64,000 nt of DNA from Chaenocephalus aceratus (Eukaryota > Chordata > Actinopteri > Perciformes > Channichthyidae): assembly GCA_023974075.1 (NCBI GenBank), contig CM043798.1, positions 62,001 to 126,000 of the forward strand, read 5' to 3'. The notes beneath the pieces were generated by a model. That model was given only the letters and a program-made list of their open reading frames with translations, did not search any database and was not told where the DNA came from. The position numbers and the translations under genes are program-made. Positions 1 through 10,754 of this stretch are shown here, in pieces; position 1 is the first letter of the stretch, and each line of letters begins with the position of its first letter.

Positions 1-784
1 CTGACGGCAGGCAGTTAGCTCTGATCACCTTATGATAAATGCGCCACACCTAATCGCTGGCCAATCAGCCACAGAGCTCCCTCTCTACAAATCAAACTGT
101 AGACGGTGGCAAAGCACTGAATTACCGTGGGACAGCACATTCTAAACTAAAATGTTCAATCAATAAAGTAACATATTGTCTTATCTTAATAATATCTTCA
201 TATTATTAATAATAATAATAAATCATACAGTATGCGTCTGAAAGGGAGCAGGAGGAAGCAAATACAAAAATATACTAAAAATATACTGCATATTAAAGCA
301 AACGATTGTAAAGGTAAAAGTATGAGCATAACAAATAAAGAAGTGTAATGTAAACATTTAGATTATTATTATGATTATTTAATATATAAAGACTATATAT
401 TATTGAATTACAAGATTAGATATACTTTAGTTGATCTAAAATATGTGTTCAAATGCTCTTCAAAACACAACTGAAAGTGCTGAAAGTTGTCTTTCTGTAT
501 TTGTGAATGAAGCGCCATCTCCTGGTTAAAACCTGAAATTGAAAATCTGGCAACGCACTCTTGGAAAATAGTGGGAGGGCTTAACATTCCTCGATACTGG
601 TCTTAGGCAGGTCGTAGGCAGGAAGCTGTAAGCTGGAGTCTGACATGAGGTGCTACATCTGTATAGAAAATGTTTTAGATCTTTGAGTTCATCATGAAAA
701 ATGGGAGCAAAAACAAAAGTGTTGCATTTATATTTTTGCTCAGTGTAACTTGAGTTTTTATTGTATCAAAACCCTGTTGAAATG
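1..784. other. AT-rich intronic sequence, no gene seen
   Basis: This stretch lies upstream of the amot exons and is presumably amot intron. It is AT-rich, with a short TAA run near 205-222. No exon, RNA gene or recognisable repeat was found. Confidence 0.4.
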
Positions 785-1124
785 CTACTGTTATTTTTAC
801 TGTCCCCCAAAAGTGCATCGGCAGCCTCCAGGAATGCTTCTTTCACAACTTCGCCGTCTTTGAAAGACTTCATGTGTTTCGCAAGAACGTGACTGACACG
901 ATAAGATGCTCTGGAGCAGCCTTGCTCTTGTTGTTGGGCCTGGTGAAAATGGACTGCTGTGCATTTAGCTGTCCTTTCAGGCCCCTCCCCTTTTGCGAGC
1001 TTAGGGCAGAATTAGGAGGGAATTCCGCCTCGTAGCGTTTGTGCACTGTTTTGAAATGCCGCTCCTAAATTACCCTTCTTCGATAAAGCCACGCTCGCAT
1101 TGCAGATGAGACAGATGGACTTTC
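785..1124 (-). pseudogene. hAT-type transposase relic, zinc-finger N-terminal part
   Basis: Read on the minus strand, this encodes in broken frames a zinc-finger start (CLICNASVALSKKGNL), then a stretch resembling RPNN-KAKAA and a well-kept block reading VSHVLAKHMKSFKDGEVVKE. This order matches, from memory, transposase-derived proteins of the GTF2IRD2 / SCAND3-like hAT group common in fish. A stop and at least one frameshift lie between the finger and the later block, so it cannot make a full protein. It is a dead fragment inside the presumed amot intron. The exact hAT subfamily is uncertain. Confidence 0.6.
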
Positions 1125-1640
1125 AATTGGAATAGATAAAAAAATAATCATCCTCCCACTCGGAGTGAAAATGATATATTTTGGGCTTTTTTGCTTCTGC
1201 CATAATTGCGGTCTTGTGTGTGTGCGGACTGTCACTCCTGTTGACGGACAACGTCAGCGTAATAGTGCCCACTGCCTATTTTTATACACATCTCGCGAGC
1301 GACTGGGAATCTCCCCGCGATCGACCAGTCAATTTTATTTTTTTCAATAAACATTTTTTTTACTCGGAAAATGTTTCTTTATTACATAATAAATCTGATT
1401 TGTACAGCATTTTAGTAGGATAGCAGTATTTTAAAGTGTCAAAAACAAAGTGACAGTAACAGACTGGAACAAGAAAACCAGTGTTTTTCTACCTATAGTA
1501 CTACCAAACAAAGTAGGCATTTTCTTTGTGCCACTGCATCTCACAAATAAACAAGGACATTTAATAATCAGACCCTGCAATAAAATAAATCAAGTTTCAC
1601 TTTAGTTTTTCAAGTAACTCAACTCAAACTCACTAGTCAC
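1125..1640. other. Intronic sequence between two hAT relics
   Basis: Two overlapping short reading frames exist here but neither shows a domain. The piece near 1292-1332 looks like degraded transposon end sequence. Nothing firm can be called. Confidence 0.3.
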
Positions 1641-1790
1641 TCACTCAGCATCATCAGACACGTTTTTAGGAATATGAGAATGTCCACATTTCCAGGTATT
1701 TATAAGCTTGGATGTTTGGGAATTTACAATATCCCCTGCTCTGGAAAACACTCTCTCGCTTGGTACTGATGTTGCTGGGACAGCAGTGGT
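1641..1790 (-). pseudogene. hAT transposase C-terminal dimerisation fragment
   Basis: On the minus strand an open frame reads VPATSVPSERVFSRAGDIVN, continues for about 28 more residues and stops at 1643-1641. The pattern A-T-S-x-P-S-E-R-V-F-S-x-A-G-D is the signature of the hAT C-terminal dimerisation region (ZBED1/Ac-like). The end of the protein is intact but the upstream part is absent. Because the N-terminal hAT relic at 785-1124 lies on the wrong side for one gene on this strand, the two are separate fragments. Confidence 0.8.
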
Positions 1791-2607
1791 CGCGTTAACC
1801 GAATATTTTATTTAAGGCTCTGGTGTTATGCATGCCCTCCAAAAGGAAATGATATAGTTTCCAAACCATACTTTGCCGTACAGATCAACACATGTCTGGG
1901 AGGTTTTGCTTTACGCTGTGTGTGCTCCCGCGAGATTTTGTCAGTCTCACAACGGTATTGGGACGTTTATTTACCGCGATATTCGGTATATCGTTACATC
2001 CCTAGTGTTACGTGAAGCCCGCAAATGCTGCGCCGCATTACAGAATATTTGTGTGCTTATGCACTTCCTTTGTTCATGCGTATGCCATCTTTTCACGTGA
2101 ATCCTACGCAAAGTTTATAAATGAGGCACCAGGGATGGATTTAAATGGTTCAGTTATATAAAAATTCACCCCCATACAGTTTTCATAACTGAGTAGTTAT
2201 CTATGAGCCCAACCCTGTTTTTTGTACCAGGCTGTAAACATGTCCATTTCCTCTATAAAGTAGAGCCTTTTTAACTCCCTTCTGGAGTCAGCCTCAAGCA
2301 GCCATTCAAGGAGCTTGGCTGGCATGCACCATGCAGTTGATGGCTCTTCCGTGTTTGCTTCATTTTCCAGCCAATGTTGCCACTGGATACAGTCTATATG
2401 ACTTGATGTTTAGTCTTTTTGGTGTGTTTGTAAAAAGCTAGCGTAAACACAAAGGAGATCAGAACTTAAAGGTTACAATGTGTACTTTTTGTCATTGGTC
2501 CAAATAATTTAACTCGTGGTGTACTTGCGCTCACATAGCTCTCTAGGTTTCGTTGTCCTGGAACTATGGCTCCATTCAGGTCCATGCTCTTGTTCTGCCT
2601 AATACAG
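1791..2607. other. amot intron upstream of the first visible exon
   Basis: No coding exon is recognisable. The stretch ends with the acceptor used by the exon starting at 2608 (AATACAG). Confidence 0.45.
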
Positions 2608-2846
2608 GATAAAGAATCTTCATGCCCAGATCATAGAGAAAGATGCTATGATCAAGGTGCTTCACCAGCGCTCCAAGAAGGAGCCAATCAAGTCAGATGC
2701 GCAATCTGCTATGAGGCCCTCCAAGTCCCTGATGTCCATTTCGAACACTGGCTCCGGTGGTTCAGGACTGCTCTCTCACAGCCTCGGCCTCAGTAGCTCG
2801 CCGATCACTGAAGAACGCAAGGACACCAGCTGGAAGGGCAGCCTAG
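2608..2846 (+). CDS. amot: Angiomotin, antepenultimate coding exon
   Basis: Angiomotins are scaffolds at tight junctions and actin that bind YAP/TAZ and Patj/MUPP1-type PDZ proteins. The exon is bounded by AATACAG at its 5' side and G|GTAATA at its 3' side. It reads [20 protein letters not shown], then a block with [11 protein letters not shown] and GLLSHS, and ends SWKGSLG. The first block is the end of the conserved angiomotin coiled coil, and the later block fits AMOT better than AMOTL1 or AMOTL2 as I recall them. The reading frame passes in phase 1 to the exon at 2943. All earlier exons, including the LPTY/PPEY motifs that bind YAP, lie outside the window. The family is firm; the paralogue is likely. 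Confidence 0.92.
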
Positions 2847-2942
2847 GTAATAACCAATATTCATTACCATGTGTGAGCCTTTTTTTGAGAACAGCTGATG
2901 GATGTCACTTTTAACAACTGATCTCTGCTGATGTTCCTGCAG

Positions 2943-3197
2943 GGGTTTTGCTTGGTTCTGAGTTTCGGACAGAGTCCATCAGGACTGAGTCAATCTCTTC
3001 ATCCCCTTCACCAGTGCTTCCTTCCACCCCAATGAATGCAGGCCATTCGAAGACAGGCAGCAGGGACAGCTGCACACAGACAGACAAAGGACAAAGTCAG
3101 GACAATAGCAAACCCAGCACGCCCGCCGTGCAGAGCATGACTCTGCCTGCTCGTCTGCCCAGCCCAAGCCCAGTCTACATCCCCGACCGCCTGGCAG
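2943..3197 (+). CDS. amot: Angiomotin, penultimate coding exon
   Basis: The exon follows a 96-bp intron. It starts after TTCCTGCAG and ends at G|GTCAGC, phase 1 on both sides, so the frame is continuous with its neighbours. It encodes [12 protein letters not shown], then a Ser/Pro-rich stretch with [14 protein letters not shown] and a tail reading [15 protein letters not shown]. The KTGSRD-STQT box is shared by all angiomotins just before the variable region. The long alanine/proline-rich tract found here in mammalian AMOT is absent, so this protein has a much shorter variable linker. An antisense frame of 114 codons overlaps the exon and is only a shadow. Confidence 0.9.
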
Positions 3198-3716
3198 GTC
3201 AGCTCAAACTGTTTGTCAGACATGTCAGTATAATCTCGGAGATATTTTAGGCTCTGATCACACCGCAATAACTTGGAGGAGTCAGGCAAAGGTCTAAAGC
3301 ACTCAAAAACAAATGGACCCAATGAGTAAACCCTGTAGAACCCCTGAATCAAGCAATGTTAAATATCAGTCTTTCCCTGTTAGGACACAGAGCAGAGGGT
3401 CGATGGACTGTAGGCTAACATTTGCTCAGCTTGCTAACTAACCCTCTGATTAAAATGTAGTTAAAAATGACCAAGATCTATTAAGTGTATAACAAAAATG
3501 GGGCTTAAAACTGGATGAATTATACAAGCTTTTGTCAGACAACCTGATGATTAAAGGAATCCACGTGAGGATGTTTTCCAATGGTTGAAAACCATTTGAA
3601 AACAGTTTTAAAGATTTTCCTGAACATTTATATGAACAGATATTTACCTTTTGATGCCAGACATTTTTAGAGATATTAATAGTTAAATGTTTCATATAAA
3701 TCTCATTTCATTTCAA

Positions 3717-3950
3717 ACCTTTATTTATACAGATAAAATCCCATTGAGATCATTGATCTCTTTTCCAAGGGAGACCTGTTCAAGTAGTTCCACATGAAAC
3801 ATAAAAGCATAAACAGAACAACAAAAGGACATCAAACACATAAAAACTTAACATTAAACTGTTCAGGATGTTTGTACCAGGAGCTAGTTATCCACAGGGT
3901 CTCTCCTCTACAAAACAAACAGCCCAGCGATTTAAACCTTTAAAAAATAC
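3717..3950. repeat. Dispersed fish repeat (LINE-tail-like)
   Basis: The motif TTTATTTATACAGATAAAAT, followed by CCCATTGAGATCATTGATCTC and TTCCAAGGGAGACCTG, is a very common interspersed sequence in teleost genomes. In reverse it resembles the 3' end of a non-LTR element with a TAAA-rich tail. The family assignment is from memory. Confidence 0.5.
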
Positions 3951-3996
3951 TGTTGTAAGTGTTTGGCCCATTTTTTGGGTATTAGGTTTACTTATG

Positions 3997-4180
3997 GCGC
4001 TTTTCCACTGCAGGACCTAGCACGGCTTGGTACGGTATGGTTAGGCCTCGGTAGGCCAGGCTCACTTTATGTTGCGTTTCCATTGCAGTTTAGTACTGGG
4101 GTAGTAACTATAGTAACGCAGTGAAGGCGGGGCGATCGGCTGTTCGGCGGGCGGAGCGACGGCGCGTAAAACTGCCATAA
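3997..4180. repeat. Fish MITE-like repeat, left part
   Basis: It begins GGCGCTTTTCCACTGCAGGA and has the CGGTACGGTA-type subterminal sequence typical of abundant short nonautonomous fish DNA transposons. A matching right terminus was not found, so it is probably truncated. Confidence 0.45.
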
Positions 4181-4942
4181 CGTCATCTTCAATTCGAACC
4201 ACTAAACCAAAACATCAGCCGTTAGCTGTTAGCACTCAGAGCTCACAGCTCCTCATATCTGTTCAGAAACTAGACAAACGTGAAACAAGTACAAACCACA
4301 GACTGTCTGTGTCATGGAGAATACAGTCGCTGGTTTATTTATGTCTGTAGGCCGTTGTTGTGAGTGTGTGAGCATATCCAACGTTAGCTTCGCCTGATCG
4401 ATCCGATCTCCATTCAGAAAACAGGCATTTTAAAAAGGTGTTTCGCCTGCCGTCTGTCTGCAGACTTGTCAAAGCCTTAATTCATGGTTTTTACTAACCG
4501 GTATCAGTATGTTGTTACTTCGGCATCATTTTGAAACGTGTATTACAATTAATTCACGGTAAAATATGTTAATTTTGTTGTAGTTGTAGCTCCCAAGCCA
4601 GCGTGTCTTGTTTGAATGATGCGAGTAAACACAGCTGACAGCCGCGGTGAAACTCGAGCGTTTAGAGCGATGCAATAAGAGTGATTAGAGCAAAGCGAAT
4701 ATTCGCATTGCGTCCGGTGTGAACGCAGCATAAGTTCCAGATGGCTGTTGTAAATCAGGACAAACATATCAGAAAAAGGCTTGGACCATATGACCTAAAA
4801 TCTCTATCACAATAAAGTAAACAAAATTATTATTTTAGTTGTTGCGCTTCATACCTGATGTTTTTTGGTTTTGTTTTGTTTACTGAGACTGGACCATCAG
4901 CAACGCTAACTAATTAAAAATGTTTTGAACTGTTCTATGCAG

Positions 4943-5076
4943 ATGTGCCAGTGTTTCACAGCAGCATCCTCGAGAGACGGTTCGCCATTCAGTCTCACCA
5001 ACAGCAACTGGCTCTCCCTACAGCACCGCCGATCCAACAGGAAGTGGACAACGACATGGTGGAGATCCTCATATGA
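4943..5076 (+). CDS. amot: Angiomotin, last coding exon with PDZ-binding end
   Basis: The exon begins after TTCTATGCAG in phase 1, giving the split codon GAT (Asp). It reads DVPVFHSSILERRFAIQSHQ, then a short Gln/Pro-rich stretch, and ends DNDMVEILI followed by TGA at 5074-5076. The PVFHS-LER block and the final MVE-x-LI are the conserved angiomotin C-terminus. The last four residues, EILI, form the class-type PDZ ligand used to bind Patj/MUPP1 and related scaffolds. Mammalian AMOT, from memory, ends EYLI, so the fish protein carries the form seen in AMOTL2. The ORF starting at ATG 4925 in another frame is not real. Confidence 0.93.
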
Positions 5077-6990
5077 CCCCATGACATCTGGAAAAAATCA
5101 TCATCCACAATGATTGATTGGTGGACAGGTCCATCAGACAAACTCGGCAACATGTTAATCATTCCGGCTCTTCCTCCAACCTGCAGGTTTGACTGCAATG
5201 GGGGCTACAATGCTACTTGTCAATTGTCAAGTACCAGAGCACATCTATGACACATGTAAGTGTGTGCACGCGTACAGTTGTGACTCGTTTTGTAGGTTAT
5301 GTTAACACTTTCAAGGTACACTTTCCAGCAAGTATCAGCAAGCAGGACAGTCAGTAAAGCAGTCAGCACTGATCTATGAAGACGTGGGGGATTCTCCCAT
5401 GACCTGTCTGAAAAGATGCTTCAGTTAATGAGCCCCTGCAGCATCTGAAGGTAGCAGGTCCCGTATGTTGATGCACATTCACTGTATTTAACTTACAATT
5501 TAAAATTGGGGAAAAAAAGACAGCATGACAACACAGAGCTCGACACACATCAACCTGCCCAGCTATTACTCCTTATTCTGCTTCTTTTTTAAAGATGTCT
5601 CGTTACCATTGCGCACCATAGCCGTTCATCTTTCTCATGTTTCATCACTGAAACACATGCAACAGTCATTACTAAACTACCTGTCCATGAGAGGTAAGAT
5701 GCATTACAATTAATTCAAAATATAGTGCCAGTCCAATATAATCATAGAAACAGTTTCAACATACCAGCTTCCTTATTTCTTATTTATATCAGTATTATTG
5801 TTACCACCAGTCTCTGTGAGCAGATTTGTGGAGATGTTCTCAACTTGCCACACGGAACCATCTCCATTATCTGCTGTTATCAACTTTAACTGTGATTGTC
5901 TCAACTAATAATAATCAAGCTAATAATCTCCACATCTGCCGATCTAAATGAAGTGTTACCATATTGGCACCCTTGAGTCATGACTGGATACAATATGTTT
6001 TCCTCCCAAAAAGAGGGTTGAGGGCCTATCACTAAGAGTCATTTCACTCGAGCCCTTCCAGCCTGACTGGATTGACTTTCTTTCATTGAAACACTGCTAA
6101 TGATCACATTAGTAAAACCTAGCAAAGGCAGAAGCGTTACACTCCCTGCCATCTTATCTCAGCGTGTGCAGCTTTTCTAATTGCATGTGTTAACCCTGTA
6201 AGGCCCCCGGTTGTAATTTTGCAACATTACTTTAAGCTATTTAAATATTTACAAGTCAGTAAATGTTTTGTTTTTTAAAGACTACATTTACATAGTCAAG
6301 AGGTCCTTTTGTTCAGCCTCACAATGCTATTGGGTATTAAATGTGTTTATAGGTCTTGCCCTCTGGCAATACACTCGCAACACTTCTGATTCTTCAAGCG
6401 AGCAACATCTTTTTGTTTTATTGGACTGTATTTGTCAGATTCAAGTAAGTAAAATGCCACAAATATTGTTTTCTATGTTTGGGCTTTACAGTTTTAATAT
6501 GAAGTGGTGCCTGGAACCTAAAGATGGCAGAGTTCATTGCCTCAAATATATTTTTTGTATGCAACTTTATAAGATGCATTTACCGCATTCTCGTTCGAAG
6601 TGAAGGATTTGACTTTGGGGACTGATGTTTAGGGGTTAAATGGCAGTTTAAAAGTAAATATTCAGTCTTGATCTGCTTTTATAAAAGTTAACTTGAATGA
6701 GAATTAAATAAATGAAAAGGAGTGGTTGAAAACTTCCTGTTAAGATGTAACAAAGAGAGCATGCACTTACACAAATGTATTTTGAATTGTTACATTTAAG
6801 GTGAAGGATATCTGTATGTGTTACTGTTGTATAACTGGGTGACTAATGCTTTGTTTGAATGCACTACTTCTTGATGTTGCGGTGGGTTTCGGCTGCAAAA
6901 GGAATTAGTGGCATTTCAGCACATTATTGAACTAAGAGAAGTTAAGCAAATGATTAACGATGAATAAAACTGGTTTGAACAAGCATCTCT
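5077..6990 (+). other. Probable 3' untranslated region of amot
   Basis: After the amot stop there is about 1.9 kb without clear transposons or coding frames. Candidate poly(A) signals AATAAA lie at 6707-6712 and 6963-6968. The second is followed within 30-60 bases by a GT/G-rich stretch (TGTGAGGGGTGGGGT), which fits a cleavage site near 6990. The end is inferred and could be the first signal instead. Confidence 0.5.
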
Positions 6991-7684
6991 GCTGTGAGGG
7001 GTGGGGTCATGGTATCTGTGAACTCCCAGGCCAGTTGCAGACGCCAAATGTATTGGCCACCTTTTTGTTGCATTTATTGCAATACTTGTTGTTTAAGAGT
7101 ATTGCTATATTACTATAATACGTCTGACATTACATAATGTATTTATGTGTTTATTATTTCAAACTTTAATTACTCATGGAACTTGAATAATAACAATTAA
7201 TCTAAACTATTAACTATTTACCTTGTGTACACACATCTTCTATGCATTCGCTTTGTGCTGGAAGCCTCTGGCAGCAAATATGACTTGATTTATTTTATTT
7301 TTCATTTGAAAATACACTTTAATGAACCTCGCAATTGAAAGTTTGTGTGATATTTTAAAAACACTTTAACGAGTCCCCATGTGCAGATAGAGCTGCATCT
7401 CATAGGCTTTGCCTGGCTCTGTTTTTGTCAACCAATACCATACTTTCACATTTTGAAAACTGGCTGTGTTGCTTCAACCTGTTGCAGGTTGAAACTGAAA
7501 TACAACAAAACTTTTGCTTTAAACTCGAGCTAAGTACAAATTCTATGCCGAATCAAATGTGTTTTTGACACGTGGTTGAAAATCACATTGTTACCTCAAT
7601 TAAATTGAAGATTTTCATTGTAAACCAAAAGTGTTGGACCAAAGAAGCTCAGAAAGGTCAGCTAACCGATGTAGTGTAGTGTCC
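6991..7684. other. Intergenic, nothing recognised
   Basis: The stretch is AT-rich with no convincing ORF, repeat or RNA gene. Confidence 0.4.
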
Positions 7685-7940
7685 GGTAGTGGCTCAGTCA
7701 GTAGGGGCTTAGACTGTGAGCTGTAGGGTTGCCGGTTCAAGTCCCCGAACAGACCTAAATATGGAGTGTGGACTTGTACTTGGAGAGTACCTGCCGTGGT
7801 GCCCTTGAGCAAGACACCAGACTGCCCCCCCCATTGCACCCCAGGCGCTGTACAATAGCTGCCCACTGCTCCTATTACTAGCATGCATTACATGCAGAGA
7901 ACACTGTGTGCTCTGCATGTGTGACTAAAGAGGGTTTCAA
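7685..7940 (+). repeat. tRNA-derived SINE
   Basis: The head reads TAGTGGCTCAGTCAGTAGGG and later GGTTCAAGTCC, matching RNA polymerase III A and B boxes at tRNA-like spacing. It is followed by GCCCTTGAGCAAGACACCAG and a C-rich stretch ending CCCCATTGCACCCCAGGCGC, the body of a widespread fish SINE. No tRNA acceptor stem closes, so it is a retroposon and not a functional tRNA gene. Confidence 0.8.
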
Positions 7941-8089
7941 TTGCAGAGGTCATTAGATTTGCATCACTAAAGGACTGTTATATCAGAGGAACTAAATAAG
8001 TATTGATGTACATGACTTTTATTGATTAGGATTTAGACAACTACTCAACTTCATCCAATATAAATGGTGTAATATGTAATCCTATACAG

Positions 8090-8890
8090 CAGCGGTTCCC
8101 ATCCTGTGGGCCCCTAGTGGTCCGTGAAGGCATTGCAAGTGGGCCGCCAAATAATTGTATTTATTTTCTGTACAGGCTAAAGACACACACATGGACATAA
8201 CAATAACATATAGGAGATGAAATTCTCATCTCAGACATAAACAGAAGAAATAAAGATACAGTCAGTAGGATCACTTCAACATTTCACAACAAAAATAGGT
8301 TGACAACCGAATACCACCAGAAATACAACATGGCAAGCATATTGTTCCTTTAATTCCACTCTTTGTTAGAGCTAACTATTTCCCATGTCATGGCGTGCTG
8401 AGCCATCCTTTGATTTTTTTTGGCAATCATTTTTTCCAAAATAAATTGTGTTTTTGATCTACTCTTCAAACACCTTAAATTAAGATAACTCCTTGATTGA
8501 CTTTTAAAAATATGTATTTAAGCCAGGAGAATAGTTGTATTTATTAACTGTGTGCAGTCTTCATCTAAGAGCCGACATAAAATATTAAAGGGTGCAAATG
8601 TAAATTCAATATTTGCCGCCAAATCATTTGCAAAACATGATTTGTGTGGAAACATTTTCATTATTAAGATTTTATTTTAACCTTTTTTCCTTTCTCTTTC
8701 TTGATCCTCCTTAGCAACGGTCATAACAGTCCTTGACAGTGGTCTGTTCTACTTTACAACATGTTCAATGTTCTGAATTGACCAATCAGAACTTTATTTA
8801 GCCTCCGTATTGTTTATGGTTGAATGTGGGCCGCGAACATGTTTTTTGATTCTTAAGTGGGCCCCGAGTTAAAAAGGTTGGGAACCGCTG
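8090..8890. mobile_element. Nonautonomous hAT transposon, 801 bp
   Basis: The left end is CAGCGGTTCCCATCCTGTGG. The right end read in reverse is CAGCGGTTCCCAACC, giving terminal inverted repeats of about 12 identical bases plus a looser subterminal match around GTGGGCCGC. It is flanked by CTATACAG (8082-8089) and CTCTACAG (8891-8898), an 8-bp target duplication with one mismatch, as hAT elements leave. No transposase is encoded. A stretch near 8690-8770 recurs at about 18718-18795. Confidence 0.85.
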
Positions 8891-9545
8891 CTCTACAGAA
8901 TTATACAATCCTTGTATATTTGAAATCATTAAAAAATGTGAGTTTCTTTGCTTTGATGTTGACACAGAGCATGCAGCACTATATGTATTTTACTGAAACA
9001 AGCTCACACACACATTTTGGTTCGCAGTTGTCCTGTCCAATACCATATAAGTATCGATGTGTCCCTAAAAGAAAGTTCCAGGTTAGTAAGAAATTGTCAA
9101 AGCCAGACATTTATTTGAAAAGCAAAATACCAGCATTTAAACGTGATCAATTGTTGCCAACACAAGCACATTATGTGTCTATGTTGGTTTTGTTAAATGT
9201 ATTCAGTACCTATTCATTTTCATATGCCTTGGTAGGCTTGAAGACATTGGACCCTGTATGTGTAAGTGATCTTTCATCTGAACCTGGTGTGTCTCTCGTG
9301 GTAGACTGATTTCATAGAAGAGTCTCTTTTAACTTGAGGAGGAGCCTATCACATAATCACTTTTTGAGACAAAGTTTGTTTCTTGATTGCTTAAGTTGGA
9401 ATGGTATGGAAGTTGAATCTTATTTGTTTTTACCAGGTGTTGTTATAAAATGTTTTTGTACTAGCACTTCAGTCTTAGTCGAACTTGCTGAAAATATAAA
9501 TGGACAGTTTCCAATGTTTCCCAGCTGGTTCGATGTGTTTCCTTG
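8891..9545. other. Intergenic, nothing firm
   Basis: A 150-codon frame beginning inside the hAT right end runs to 9309, but it shows no domain. No other feature was seen. Confidence 0.35.
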
Positions 9546-9700
9546 ATGGCAAACAGCTCTTGCCTCCCAGTGCGGAGGACCAGGGTTTGAATCTGGGCCT
9601 GGGACCATTTGAGTGTCATCTCCTCTATCCTCCCCTTTCAACTCTGTCCCTTCAATAAAGGCACTGGTTGCCCGAAAAAATCTTTAAGAAAAAGAAAATC
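9546..9700 (+). repeat. tRNA-derived SINE, short form
   Basis: It contains a B-box-like GGTTTGAATCT and a body with CTCCTCTATCCTCCCCTTTC, CAATAAAGGCACTGG and an A-rich end. This is the usual layout of a fish SINE with its poly(A)-like tail. The A-box half is degraded. Confidence 0.6.
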
Positions 9701-10754
9701 AATTTACAGGCTGTTCATACACATACTACTTGATTGTGTTGTTTCTGTACAATCACAGTTCATGTAAACGCAATGTTTAAATCTGTTCTTTTACAACATG
9801 TATCTTATACCGTTTCTTGTATTATGCTATGAAGTCATTTAGTTTTTTTCTGTATACTTTTTCTGACATCCTTCCTTTTAAATGTTATCATTTTTCCCAA
9901 GTAAGTAAAACATTGCGTCCCTCTGACTGGTGCAATATCTTCCTCAAAGGCCCTTTAGGTCAAAGCAGTTCACACCTGACGTCCTGTTCGCTGACACATT
10001 GTACATACATGTGAACTATAGTTCAATGTATTACATATGTATCCTTGTTCGCTCTAGCACTACAGTACATGTGTATTTGTGTGTAAGTGTGTTGGTCTGT
10101 TATTGTTGAGAACCCAGTGGTCGGAGCAAGGCTGAGATTACCCATCTTGGATAAGAACTACGAACTTGTCTTTGGTTTGCAGCAATCAATAATGAACATG
10201 AACCCTGATGCACGTTCAGCATGGAAGATAAACGACAACAAGTTGTGTTAGTCTGACCAATGATTATTTGGGATATTGAGTGTTTCAAAAATAACGAGTA
10301 CATTGTTCTTCCAAGATTCAATTGGTGAAGGTGAGATTGTGTTGAAGATTAAAGGAAAGTTATATTGTAATTTCACCACATGTGGAAAGCATAGAAGGAA
10401 TATGTTTCTGGCATTTCTCCATCCGTAACTCCCAATAAATCATCAGTGTCTGAGATCAGTCCAAAGCTCTCCTGTGTGTTTCTTGTGCTGCGAGAGAGTT
10501 TCATCAAATGGTAAGAGGCAGTCTTTATCAAAGCCTGGAGGGTTCACTTTTTTAAGGCCGTTGGAGAGAAGCTGTATGGAAGAATATGCAATGAGGGTTG
10601 TGATTAAATACCATTTAGAACGTCATTGCAGGATTAGAATGAAAATGCGATAAATGCACAAAAAGAGATAGAGGAAAGGAGTTGATACAAAAATAAATCA
10701 ACAAATATATGAAAGAAAATACCTTGCTGAATGTATTGTAGCGACCCTGTAGAG
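9701..10754. other. Intergenic, nothing recognised
   Basis: The stretch is AT-rich with AATAAA-like motifs (one near 10434). A long terminal repeat cannot be excluded around 10100-10500, but no matching second copy is in the window. Confidence 0.35.

Larger units (their letters stand above)
3198..4942. other. Last intron of amot
   Basis: This 1.7-kb intron has a GTCAGC donor and a TGTTCTATGCAG acceptor. It contains two interspersed repeats (3717-3950 and 3997-4180). Near 4690-4735 there is a string reading GTGTGAACGCAGCATAAG that looks like another transposon end. No coding sequence was seen. Confidence 0.7.

Noticed and set aside
785..1790. One intact hAT transposase gene joining the two hAT relics
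   Set aside because: On the minus strand the C-terminal piece would precede the N-terminal piece, so they cannot be one gene in normal order.
3008..3352. A 114-codon antisense frame over the amot penultimate exon
   Set aside because: It is a shadow of the real amot exon, which has splice sites and family-specific motifs on the + strand.
7685..7760. A tRNA gene
   Set aside because: A- and B-box text is present, but the acceptor and anticodon stems do not close and a SINE body follows.
8857..9309. A 150-codon plus-strand frame
   Set aside because: It starts inside a hAT terminus, shows no domain, has AT-biased composition and no splice or promoter context.
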